From Homarus americanus (taxonomy: Eukaryota; Arthropoda; Malacostraca; Decapoda; Nephropidae): a DNA stretch of 64,000 nucleotides. This document shows, in pieces, positions 45,957 to 56,957 of this stretch; the stretch's first letter is position 1, and every line of letters begins with the position of its first letter. The translations under genes and the position numbers were made by a program. The notes below the pieces were generated by a model. It searched no databases, was not told where the DNA came from, and was given only the letters and a program-made list of their open reading frames with translations. The DNA is taken from assembly GCF_018991925.1 (NCBI RefSeq), contig NW_024737068.1, positions 11,975,642-12,039,641 of the forward strand, given 5' to 3'.

Positions 45957-45960
45957 TTAA

Positions 45961-46870
45961 AGAATGATGTCAAATTTGTGTCCTTGTATAATATAATGGA
46001 GAGTTTTGACATTGTCGGGCAGGCAGCACTTATGTCAGTGCAGATGAGGCTTAGGTCTGTAACCTGGAGAAGCTTCTTGTTATTATAGAATATAATGGAT
46101 ATATTTGGTAGAGGTTTGGCAATGTATCCAGGGAAAATACTCCAAAGACACTACGAAAATCAAGACTATGTTTAAATGTAAGGTGAGAATGGCTGACTTG
46201 AAGGTATACTGTATATAGTAGAGCAACGTCAGAGTTCCCACACTGTTTACTGCCTTGTGTGGGCTGCGTCGTACGCACAGTATAAGGCTGAACATATTGG
46301 TCGCGGTCAATGGGCATGGTGAAATTTCGTACTTCCTCCCCAGTTAGTTTCTTATAGAGTAGAGGCAGGGAAAACGACCTTGTTCCCACAGTCCTAATCA
46401 GTGCTCGTGACGAAGTACAAGATGACGGATTGTAATCGAGTTGGATAATCTTCTGTAATTTCATAGTTAGTGTCTTTCATGTCCTTCTTGATCCAATATT
46501 CCCAGCAGTGAACCTTGATACTGATACTAAGGTTCTATTACTGCGCTTCAACAACTATAAAGCCTTTAAACGCATAACACTAACCACACATACAACATTA
46601 ACGCCCAAATATTAGATTAATAATAGATATAATTGGTAATCTACCCATCCTTATTGTCCTGGACATTGCTACGAATAAAATGTTCTTTGTGCAGTTTATC
46701 CGCATTTGCTGTACTGTCTTGAGCTTTAGTAAGGAAATAATAATGTTCTTGGCGGAGGGTATAATCTTCCAAGCTCTGCCATGGTTTTGTGAAGTACTGA
46801 TTGAGGAAGGTAAATTTCTAATACTTCAGCCGTTCTCTTTACGTATTAAGAAAAAAACCTTAAACACTTT
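45961..46870. other. Unique DNA, possible but unsupported ORF
   Basis: A minus-strand frame of 137 codons (46464 to 46051) is the longest non-repetitive one in the window. It contains YNPSSCTSSRALIRTVGTRS and KKLTGEEVRNFTMPIDRD. I recognise no domain, see no promoter, and no splice-site pair frames it convincingly. Could be a chance ORF or a decayed exon. Confidence 0.3.
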
Positions 46871-46940
46871 AAGACCTGGTGGGTAGTGGTAATGGTGTTA
46901 GTGGTGGTGGTGTTAGTGGTAATGGTGGTGGTGGGGGGTC
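46871..46940 (+). repeat. Short (GGT)-rich array
   Basis: GGTAATGGTGTTAGTGGTGG-type triplets, about 65 bp. Confidence 0.85.
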
Positions 46941-47174
46941 GTGACCGTCAGTCCACGAGGTGAGGTCACTGGAGTCTTCTCGTCCAGGTTCACTCACCTG
47001 GGTAGAGGCAGTACAGAGAGTGATGGTGGGCCGATAACAAGGGGTCAATAAACGTCTTGCTCCGGCATACACTGTAATTGATCCACTCAACCGGAACACC
47101 CCAAGTTCCCGTTACCATAAGAAAAGGAATTTGGGATCACTTAAAGATTAGACCTCCAGCTCAATCCACCTTAA

Positions 47175-47490
47175 GCATATAATAATAATAATAATAATAG
47201 CTGCCCCTGGTGTTCGAGGATGGCCGCCCGAAGCCCACCTAGGAGTGGATTTGTTTAAGGTGCAGAAGCAGTCGCCAACAATACAACCACACGCTATGTT
47301 AACAAGTTGCATGGCCCAGTGTAAAGGAATAATCCAATAAGACCGGACACCTCACTAACTGCACTGGCTAACCATTACCCCGAACATGATCCGGAAATCG
47401 ATTGCCATCCAGGTCCCCAGCTACTGCTGGGTAGACAGAGGAAAATGGCGTAAACAAACTTGCCTATAGTTACAACCTGCCCGGTGATTG
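47175..47490 (-). mobile_element. Possible retroposon with (ATT)n 3' tail
   Basis: Read on the minus strand, about 300 bp of GC-richer sequence (CTCTGTCTACCCAGCAGTAG ... GGGCGGCCATCCTCGAACAC ... CAGGGGCAGC) ends directly in (TAT)n and TATGC, the layout of a SINE or LINE 3' end with a trinucleotide tail. No tRNA head or coding sequence is evident. Inference only. Confidence 0.35.
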
Positions 47491-48150
47491 AACCTAACCT
47501 AATTTACCTACTCTAACCTCACACAACATAGCTTTACGTCTAACCTATTCTAACCTTACCCAACCAAGATATAAAAAGAAAATAATTGTACCTAAACTAC
47601 TTAATCTTGTCATATAGATACAAAATACAGGTAGAGTACAATAATTTCCTATAGCGGTTACATGTTAAAACTCAGCGCCTTCTGCCTGCACAGGGTACAC
47701 GCGCAGACAGTATTGTCATGCTGGAAGTGACTCTGTGATACCGAGACTTTACTGTCAAGTGCCTCAACTGTCAACACCATGAGCTATGTCTCTCTATACA
47801 CTTCAGATACACTTGAGTATTAACTGCAGGAGACGTCTGAAGTATATAACGTCTTTCTTAAACTAACCTAACCAAACGGAATTTAACCAAATGTCGCCTA
47901 ATTTGAGTGAGGGACTAATCTAACCTAACCTACTTTAATCTTATCAAAAATAACCTAATCAAACGTAATCTAATTTAACCGAAAGCATCTAATCTAACCT
48001 AAACTATACTCTAACCTAATCTAAACTGACTCAACCAAACGTAACCTAACCTAATATAACCTATCAAACCGAATATAACCCAACCAAACAAAAACTAACC
48101 AAACTAAACCGATCTAAGCAAACCAAGCGTATAACCTAACTAAACAAACC
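47480..48150 (+). repeat. CCTAA-rich degenerate patches
   Basis: Clusters of CTAACCTAAC, ACCTAACCAAAC and related words at 47490-47590 and 47865-48150. The pentamer (CCTAA)n is the C-strand of the arthropod telomere repeat. Copies are short and heavily mutated, so this is interstitial, not a telomere. Confidence 0.7.
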
Positions 48151-48479
48151 TAACCTAATACCATGTAAAATATTTGTCAGGGTTGGGAGACGGCCGCGTG
48201 CTCAAAGAGGAACCCACCGCTGGAACGATTTCTTTAAACCTACGGGAAATAAGATTAAATCCCACGTTTACCATAAATTTGAGCTTCCCGCCTATTTATA
48301 TGATATCTGATTAGGCTGGAATACTAAATGGCGGGTGTTTGAATTGTCGCACTTGATCTAATAAAAAAAGTTATTTTTATTCATTGTTTTTATATTATAT
48401 TTTGTATTTAAATGACTCCACATTTAACTTAACATTATCTAATTAAGGGCAATCTAATGTAGACTGATCAGATGTAGGC

Positions 48480-48775
48480 CTAACCTAAATTAGCTTCACT
48501 TAACCTTCACCTGATTGAACCTAACTTAACCTAACCCTCACCTTCACCTGCTAGAACCTAATCTAACCTAAGTTAATATAACCCTTGCCTTCACCTACTT
48601 GTACCTAATCTAACATAACATACCTTAACCTAACATAACATAGCCCTCACCTTCACCTGCTTGAACCTAACCAAACCTAGCCCTCACCTTCACCTGCTTG
48701 AACCTACCCTAACCTAACCTAACCTAGCCCTCACCTTCACCTGCTTGAACCTACCCTAACCAAACCCGATGCTAA
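48480..48775 (+). repeat. Minisatellite of CCTAA plus CTTCACCTGCTTGAA, about 40-47 bp unit
   Basis: Units combine ACCTAACCTAGCCCTCACCT with TCACCTGCTTGAACCTA. About six copies, increasingly similar to the right. A hybrid of telomere-like pentamers with a unique segment. Confidence 0.85.
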
Positions 48776-48819
48776 AGACTTCATGGTATTAAACGTGAGT
48801 TGGAGCTGTTGTGTTCACT

Positions 48820-49055
48820 TTTATTAACGATGGTGTGGGATTTTGTCTACTTTTATTATATTGGTGTGGGATTTTGTTTGTATTATACCGATGGTGGGAT
48901 TTTATTTATTGTTATTATACTGATGGTGGAATTTTTTTAATGAGAAAATGATTAGGTGAAACAGAAGATTTTGTTAATTTTTATTAATTATGGCGGGGAT
49001 TTTGTTAATTTGTTTAATGGTCTGGTGATCTTTTACACGGTGGGATTTTGTCCGT
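48820..49055 (+). repeat. Decayed about 45-bp repeat, GGTGTGGGATTTTGT motif
   Basis: GATGGTGTGGGATTTTGT and variants recur five to six times with TTTATTATAC-type spacers. Confidence 0.75.
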
Positions 49056-49139
49056 TCACCAGCCAACCAACTAATTACCGCGTGAGCCTCATATTTACTT
49101 GATACTTGTTAATTACCTTGAGTTAAGAGCCTCAACCAC

Positions 49140-49450
49140 TTGCCTACGGACATATCAGGACATGCAAGTCTCTGGCGGAGTATTTGATAGGACACAGAAT
49201 CCGTTTAGGACATGTGAGTCTTTGATAGATCCTTAGACATAAGACACGGTAGGATTCGTTTAGGACATGTCAGTCTCTGAAGNNNNNNNNNNNNNNNNNN
49301 NNNNNNNNNNNNNNNNNNNNNNNNNNNNNNNNNNNNNNNNNNNNNNNNNNNNNNNNNNNNNNNNNNNNNNNNNNNNNNNNNNTCTGAAGGATCCTTAGAC
49401 ATAGGACATAAAAGTATCCGTTTAGGACATGTGAGTCTCTGAAGGATTTA
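49140..49450 (+). repeat. 55-bp satellite-like repeat interrupted by assembly gap
   Basis: TTTAGGACATGTGAGTCT recurs. CATGTGAG/CATGTCAG starts at 49211 and 49266 (55 bp apart), an earlier diverged copy is near 49162, and another follows the gap at about 49427. The unit also contains GATCCTTAGACATA. Confidence 0.9.
49283..49382. other. Assembly gap, 100 N
   Basis: Exactly 100 N, the conventional placeholder for a gap of unknown length. The same repeat lies on both sides, so the real array is probably longer. Confidence 0.99.
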
Positions 49451-49544
49451 TATGAGTCTTTTACATTCATTCCGGACAGCACCACACGTTCCCACACGGC
49501 CTGAGGAATTTAAAACAAGCAACGGAGACTATGGACGGTACCTA

Positions 49545-49690
49545 TATACACACACACACACACGGAGACGCACAACACCTGAATCATGGGAATATTCTTC
49601 TTCTTCTTCTTCTTCAATTGGTCAGACTACTAGCCTCTGACACACACACATACACATGCGCACAGACAGACACACAGACAGACACACACA
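49545..49690. repeat. (CA)n-rich segment with (TTC)n
   Basis: (CA)n at 49547-49563, (TTC)6 at about 49597-49615, then CACACA/CAGACAGA to 49690. Confidence 0.9.
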
Positions 49691-49809
49691 ACACAAATCA
49701 CTTCTTGAACGTCTCTTATCAGCGACACATCGATTTTAACCCACTATTTTATTAGCTATAACACCCTATAGATTTTTCAATAGTGTTATATAATATGTAA
49801 GAACTAATA

Positions 49810-49811
<2 letters not shown>

Positions 49812-49841
<30 letters not shown>

Positions 49842-49842
49842 G
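49812..49842. repeat. (TG)n microsatellite
   Basis: About 15 uninterrupted TG units. Confidence 0.97.
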
Positions 49843-49943
49843 CAGAGTTTCTTCAGGGGTCTCAAGACAGATGGTCACACAGATAGATCCTAATGACAAC
49901 AAAGGACATATATAACTCCAGAGCGCCCGTCAGCCAAGGTGTG

Positions 49944-49966
49944 ATTGGTCGAAGTGTGTGACGTCA
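49944..49966. promoter_or_regulatory. Inverted CCAAT box and CRE pair
   Basis: ATTGG at 49944-49948 and TGACGTCA at 49959-49966, 10 bp apart. Similar CCAAT plus CRE pairings occur at 17.8 and 52.2 kb. No adjacent exon. Confidence 0.35.
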
Positions 49967-50029
49967 TAAGTGGTAAAACAAAATAGCAGAATTCTAACCT
50001 ATACGAATGATTCTTGGTTACGTCTAAAT

Positions 50030-50480
50030 TGGGTTAGGTTAGGTTAGCTTTGGTTACATTACGTTACATAGGTTACCTTTACTTAGTTTAGGAATTGGTT
50101 AAGGTAGATTTGGTTATATAGTTATAAAGGCTAGGTTAGGTTAGGTTAGACTTCTTTGGTTGGTTATGTTACGTTTCAGTAAGTTAGTTTTAGGTTGATC
50201 AGGTTGATTAAATTTGGGTTAAAGTTGATTGATTTTGTTTAGTTAGGCTGGTTAGGTTAGATTAAGCTGGTTTGATTTGGTTAGGTTAGATTCGGTGAGA
50301 TTACAATAGTTAGGTTGTTTGGTTTGGTTAGCGTTGTTAGGTTAGGTTGGCTAGATTAGATGAAATTTGGTTGGTTTAGTTAAATAGGTTGGTTAGTTAA
50401 GGTTATGCTTGGTTGGTTTAGGTACATTAGATACATCAAGTATTGGTTTGGTTAGATTAGGATGAATTAGGTTGTTTGTA
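50030..50480 (+). repeat. GGTTA-rich degenerate patches
   Basis: GGTTAGGTTAGGTTAG at about 50035 and 50134, and many GGTTAG/GGTTGGTT words to 50475. This is the G-strand polarity of the TTAGG telomere motif, opposite to 47.5-48.8 kb. Confidence 0.75.
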
Positions 50481-50650
50481 CAGTCTACTTAAAAAAATGA
50501 CATCAAGCTCTCCAACCAATCACAGCCTGGATGACGGCGGCTCTGTAGCCGCATGTCAAGAGGTCCATCACTTGCTGTTCTGGAGGACACTTCCGTAACT
50601 AAACCGAATTATTATAAACTGCGTATCTTTAAAAAGTGCGCGGAACTTAA
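50481..50650. other. Unique DNA
   Basis: Includes CCAATCACAGCCTGGATGACG near 50515. No gene. Confidence 0.4.
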
Positions 50651-50659
50651 ATAATAATG

Positions 50660-50704
<45 letters not shown>

Positions 50705-50827
50705 TAATAATAGTGATAATAATAATAATACTGTAATAATAATGGTAATAATAATATAATAACAAAAGTAATAATAGTAATAATAATAATAATAATAATT
50801 AATAATAATAATAAAAGTAATAATAGT

Positions 50828-50861
<34 letters not shown>

Positions 50862-50869
50862 GTAATAAT

Positions 50870-50900
<31 letters not shown>

Positions 50901-50950
50901 GATAATAATAATAATAAAATACTACTACTACTACTAATAATATAATAATA

Positions 50951-51000
<50 letters not shown>

Positions 51001-51018
51001 TAATAATAATAAAAATAC
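50651..51018. repeat. (TAA)n microsatellite, imperfect, about 370 bp
   Basis: AATAATAAT with GTAATAATAG and ACTACTACT interruptions. The interruption TAATAATAATAATAAAAGTA is itself repeated, indicating local duplication. Confidence 0.97.
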
Positions 51019-51319
51019 CGCTGGTGATAACACTATTGCTACCATTACTACTGTCACTAATGGTAATATGATAACAACAGTACAGATAATAACAACGATA
51101 ATAATACGCGGGTATTTTAAGGCATTTAGATGAAGGGTGTGAGGCAGGAGATGGTCAGGGTTGGGTTCCTATAAAAACAGCCGAGGTTTAAGATGATCGT
51201 TTAAAATCGTCGTCTCACGTTAGCCGCCGCATGTAGTAATTTACCATAATTATCAGAATGCGAGAAGTCATTGTTTCTGAGTCTCTCGGGTTTATCCATC
51301 TAGGGACCGGTTTCTCAAA

Positions 51320-51935
51320 CGTTCTTGAGTTAAATTTTCCTCCTAACTGGCTGTAAGAATACGTACCCGCCTTCTTCAAGTTGCTACTCGATCATGAATT
51401 TTCAAATGTTCGTAGGTTATTTTTTTAGACGACTGGGTATGTGAGAGCTGAATTAACTGACTCTTAACACGAGAATGAATTACCTATAGTTTCGTATGTT
51501 AAAATTTTCTCCTAACTGGCGATATAAGAACTTATCTCACTGGCATGGAAGAAATATACCATTTTTCAAAGACGTTACTCCCCTACCTTGACGTATGAGG
51601 GAGCATCTAATTGGCTCTTGACGCAAATCTAGATTACCAAACATATGTATCTCAAAATTTTCACTGAACTACGATTATGTTAGTACTTTATTCATAATTG
51701 CCCCACGTAAAAGGCGATTCAAAGATGGATTAACAAAAGCTGTAGTAGGTGTAAAATTTCTCACCAGAAGTATTCAACTAGCTCACTTAAGCCGTGACAC
51801 AATGATGGTGACCAAAATAGCGTTAAAATTGCGCCGAGACTACTGTAACTAGATGAGTTCACTTATCTCCAATTAAGAGAAAAAAAGAATTAACGTTCGA
51901 ATCTCTTGAATTCCGGATCCCGGCGAGCTGACCCA
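51320..51935 (+). repeat. Dispersed repeat, copy 2, with internal about 110-130 bp repetition
   Basis: Contains blocks matching 9385-9625 (TTCAAATGTTCGTAGGTTA; CAACTAGCTCACTTAAGC; CGAATCTCTTGAATTCCGGA). Internally the phrase AAATTTTC-CCTAACTGG with following TAAGAA and CTCACTGGC/CTAATTGGCTCTTGAC recurs three times. No coding capacity seen. Confidence 0.5.
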
Positions 51936-52187
51936 CAAGATCAACCATTGTGAAATTTGGGTTTAAAATACTTTAGTGTGTTTGTGTACAGTTAGTTTGG
52001 GTCATGTATCGTGGGATATATAGAGTAATAATTACACAGTTTCTCCCTCGACCGGCTACTAATGCGCCAGAGCCTCATCCAGACACCGTGTTGATTTTAT
52101 CGACTTTACATTGCGAGTTATTATGCTCCCAAATTACAGTGTCAGGAGATATGTGGCAACACGACTTGCTGAATGCCGCACGACACC

Positions 52188-52470
52188 GACCTCTGACGTC
52201 ATCCTTCTTCAACCAATAGGAAAGCGACTGATCAGAAAACATCATCCTCAATGGTTTCATTGAGAGAGCTGACCCTCCAACGTCACTCATGCAGAGCCAG
52301 TGATAGAGCAGCTTAACTCAGACGTTATTCATCTTTAGCCAATGAACGGTTATTTGACCTCTAACATCATTCATTCTACACCAGTTAGAAACCAGTTGAC
52401 CTCTGACGTCGTCCAAACTAACCAACTGGATATCAACGAAGCGGTAACACCCTTCTTCGTGAGCCAATCA
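52188..52470 (+). promoter_or_regulatory. Irregular cluster of CRE-like and CCAAT motifs
   Basis: GACCTCTGACGTCATCCTTC at 52189, with further TGACGTC-like sites at about 52279, 52320, 52372 and 52404. CCAAT or near-CCAAT follows several of them (52213, 52339, 52464). Spacing is 31-86 bp. It looks like a decayed tandem of a CRE plus CCAAT module. Gene association unknown. Confidence 0.4.
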
Positions 52471-53480
52471 GGGTACACCGGAACAGGCTACGGTGAAAAT
52501 GCCAGCTTAATGCTGAAAGTGCGTTTGTCTAAAAAGCCAGCAGTTAATGACCTTTAAGGAGCGTGTTCAATTTAGGAAAAATATTCATCTTGGTTAATTT
52601 TGTATTTTGCAGTCTATATAGATTTCAGGGTCCACATTATGAAAAGTTTGTACGATGAAAAGTCCTTGAAATTAAATAAGGGTGTATCCAGCTGGATGGG
52701 TAACACTAAAACACAAAACCTTCAAAATTACCAAAAAAATATTAAAATAGGACTGACTACTCAATTGGATACTTTAATTAGAGCCCAGATATGAATTGTA
52801 CAAGTAGATTATTGGACAAAACACATGGGTCTGACTTGTGGTGTGTGCTACTGTCATTCTTCGTAATTCATGATGATACAAGTCGTATACTTTGCAAGAT
52901 ATAAAATGCATGACAAGTTCAGGCAATCCCATTATAATAGACGTGACGGTGGTTAGTATTTTAGGATATGTTATTCAGTAATGAATACTTCTTATGATGA
53001 TGAATTAATTGTAAAAGTTAGGTCACCGTTCAAAATTAGGGCCAGTGTAAATTTTGACTAATACAGATAATGATGGTACTAGTCCACACACAGTACACAG
53101 AATGTGATGGAAAACAATATTATTTACTCAATCTTCTATTGTCTTGGGTGATATACCGTACAGTACATAATATAAACTGTATAATATAGTAACTTCATTG
53201 TCAGTTTTAATCAATAAAACGGATAGATGAAGCCCGTTCATATAACCGTAATTAATAATCACGATGCTGACTAAAGTATTATTTCAATACCAACTTGCAT
53301 TAGCTGTGACATCCATTAGACTGCAAGTTTTACCTGATGTTTCATGTTAAATTCCAGGTGCCGGATCATCTTTTACGTCACTGGCCTCTGGGGACAAAAT
53401 TAAGGAAAAAAAATTCCAAAGACCCACCATGTCTCAGTGCAATTTTTCCTAGAATATAAAATAATAAAATTCTTGTTTTA
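52471..53480. other. AT-rich unique DNA, no gene seen
   Basis: A 64-codon Lys/Asn-rich frame (52600-52794) is not recognised. No TIR pair or RNA gene. Confidence 0.5.
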
Positions 53481-53481
53481 G

Positions 53482-53516
<35 letters not shown>
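53481..53516. repeat. (TC)n (CA)n microsatellite
   Basis: Directly upstream of PLE copy 3. Confidence 0.95.
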
Positions 53517-53517
<1 letters not shown>

Positions 53518-53608
53518 CTGTACAGACTGTACTCACCCCTGAAGATGTGAATTACACGAAAGCGCTTGGGAACTTAGTGTTTTCTTCTTTTCTTGTGGTC
53601 ATCAGCAT
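53517..53608 (+). mobile_element. Penelope-like element tail only (copy 3)
   Basis: About 90 bp matching the 3' tails of copies 1 and 2 (AGACTGTACTCACCCC through GTGGTCATCAG). The entire coding region is missing, which is extreme 5' truncation. The 5' junction lies directly after (CA)n, and another (CA)n(TA)n tract starts about 40 bp beyond the 3' end. Confidence 0.8.
53536..53570 (+). ncRNA. Hammerhead-ribozyme-like motif, PLE copy 3
   Basis: The best-paired of the three: CCC (53536-53538), core CTGAAGA starting with C3 at 53539, an extra T, stem II GTG/CAC with loop AATTA, GAAA, palindrome AGCGCT, T17 at 53567, then GGG pairing with CCC. Predicted cleavage lies after T17. Same caveats as copy 2: the inserted T after A9 and a stem III that only closes between two molecules. 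Confidence 0.65.
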
Positions 53609-53641
53609 ATACCTGGATCACGCGCACCCACAATTATTTAC

Positions 53642-54741
<1,100 letters not shown>

Positions 54742-54825
54742 ACAAATAAATAAATAAATAAATAAATAAAGAGTAGCAGGCCATCTTTTGTGTGTGTGTG
54801 TGTGTGTGTGTATGTGTGTGTCAGC
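54742..54825. repeat. (AAAT)n and (TG)n microsatellites
   Basis: (AAAT)8 at about 54742-54770 and (TG)n at about 54789-54823. Confidence 0.95.
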
Positions 54826-55311
54826 GCCGCAGCTCCAACATCATGACCAACATCATGAAATCTAGAAACCTGAAGCTTTGCATGCATACCTTGGGGATGT
54901 GCACCTGTGTTTTTTATCAAATTTGGCGAAAAAAATTATAAATTAATAAAAAAATAAATACATAAACAACTCGGGGGACAGTGCCGAAAGCCATGCCTAA
55001 AAGTGATTGTAGATGACAGAGTAGTTGATGAAGTGTAATTGATAATGTAGATGATAGTGAAGTGGTTGTTATATAATTTTATATAAGGATTTTTAAAAAA
55101 GAATTATATAAGAGAAAGTATTTTTATCTTTTATATAAGTAAGCAATATATATATATTTTGGGGGTTTATTTGAGTAAAATTTGACCAAGGGCAGGATCA
55201 GTCTACGATGCTGGGTAGAACTGAAGAGATTAAACTGATGACCTGGGACTGGGGGGGGGGGCGGTGAAGGGGGGTCGTCACTGCAGGTAATCTCGTCAGC
55301 CATCATGAGGT
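54826..55311. other. Unique DNA with a poly-G run
   Basis: CATCATGACCAACATCATGA is a small direct repeat at 54838. A run of ten G at about 55251-55260. No gene. Confidence 0.45.
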
Positions 55312-55580
55312 AGTCCTAAGGTGTAGTGGATGTAGTGTAGATGATAGTGTTGCTGATGTAGATGATAGTGTAGGTGATGTGTAGGTGACAGTGCAGTTGA
55401 TACTGTGTAGATGATAGTGTGGTTGGTGTAATGTAGATGGTAGTTTAGTTGGTGAAGCGTATATGATAGTGTAGTTGATGTAGCGTATATGATAGTGTAG
55501 TTGATGTAGCGTATATGATAGTGTAGTTGATGTAATGTAGATGAGAGTGTTGTGGATATAGTGTAGATATTAGTGTAGTT
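55312..55580 (+). repeat. Minisatellite, about 27-28 bp unit
   Basis: GTAGATGATAGTGTAGTTGA and GTAGCGTATATGATAGTGTA variants. The three central copies (55455-55530) are nearly identical and the edges are decayed. Confidence 0.93.
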
Positions 55581-56880
55581 TATAGGGTAGCCACGGACAC
55601 AGGCTTTGGGTTGCCCCTCAAAAACAAATCTGGCAACGCCGGGTTCCCCAGCTAGTTAGAAAAGAAAGGTCACCTAACAAGCTCGGATAAGTCAGGGTAA
55701 TTATAGTTTTTGTTGCTGTTGCTTCCCACACCTGTGATCAACCATCATGACTAAGCATTAGTTTACCAACACTTACTGCTTAAAGAATATCTCAAGATGA
55801 GCAAAAACTCTGGCTGCCTCAAGCCATTCTAGCTACAAGTGTCACCAGGCTAATGCAATGCTTTCCGCAATACGACAACGCCACTCCTGCCTCAACGTTG
55901 ACAATGACAACTGAAAGCTTAAATAGAAGTTTTTATCAAACACCGAAAACCTAAAAATTAAACTTTGATCGACACTGAAGAGCTTAATAAGAAACCTTGA
56001 CTATGACACTGACTTTACATAAACTTTGATCAAGTCATTTAAAGCTTAGCCAGAGCGTTTCATCGAGGATATAAGAGCTTAACTATAAACTATGACAATG
56101 ACACTAACACTTAGGTACCAAGGACGAGGAGGAACAGTCTGTGGTCGACTCACAACTCTAGGTTTAACATGGGGTTGTAAGAAGAAATCCCATACATACT
56201 AGTTTTTGTAATCCACCCCAGTGGAGTGTTGGGACTTAAAGAAATTTTGACTGGAGGGATTTTGCCTGTGTACCTAGAGGAGAAATGTAATGTAGGAGAA
56301 TCACTGGGTATAATATTGGGACGGAGGAAGAATAACCTGAAGGCGTGGCGGTAGTAGCCCTGTCAAATTGAGTTGCCCGACCCGCTGGTAGTAGTAGCGG
56401 TGGTGGTGGCTGTGGAGAAGGGACTTACATTAAGCCGTAGGGAGAAACACAGTCAACTAAGTTTCAACCTGTTTGTGAACCCTACCATCAGCTGCCGGTG
56501 ACCGTGGAAGTCCTCACACAGAAATTGTGGTTCACTAATGCACACTGTTTTTCCCTCGGCAGTGACAGTTGTCCAGTGTTTTATGAGACGGTGGCACGAA
56601 AGGTTCCCAGTTTTTTAAGGGCATACTGCGTTCTGTAATCGATTTTGGTACGTGTACTGTCATGTTTTTATTATTACTACAATACCCCGTCGAAAATTAT
56701 TTGATCCCTCGATCATCTTAGGTATGTGTATTCCTATTTATCTTATATTGCTACAACTACCTGCTACGATTTATTTGATTATTTGATTATTTTGGGAGGT
56801 TAAAGACTTGTGTTCAGGGAAATGGAACTAGCGCTCTCTCACACCCCCCCCCCACTCCAAAAAAATAAAAATAAAAATAA

Positions 56881-56884
<4 letters not shown>
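55581..56884. other. Unique DNA, no gene recognised
   Basis: From 55900 to 56110 phrases like AAAGCTTAA, GAGCTTAA, TATAAGAGCTTAACTA with TATGACA/TTGAC recur about every 50-60 bp (an old repeat). A CTGGCAACGCCGGGTT phrase at about 55630 may belong to a mobile element, but I cannot assign it. Confidence 0.4.

Positions 56885-56885
<1 letters not shown>

Positions 56886-56956
<71 letters not shown>
56886..56956. repeat. (TA)n microsatellite
   Basis: Preceded by poly-C (56826-56833) and AAAAATAAAAATAAATA. Confidence 0.97.

Positions 56957-56957
<1 letters not shown>

Noticed and set aside
47480..50480. Telomere
   Set aside because: TTAGG-type pentamers are short, interspersed and mutated, and unique DNA continues on both sides.
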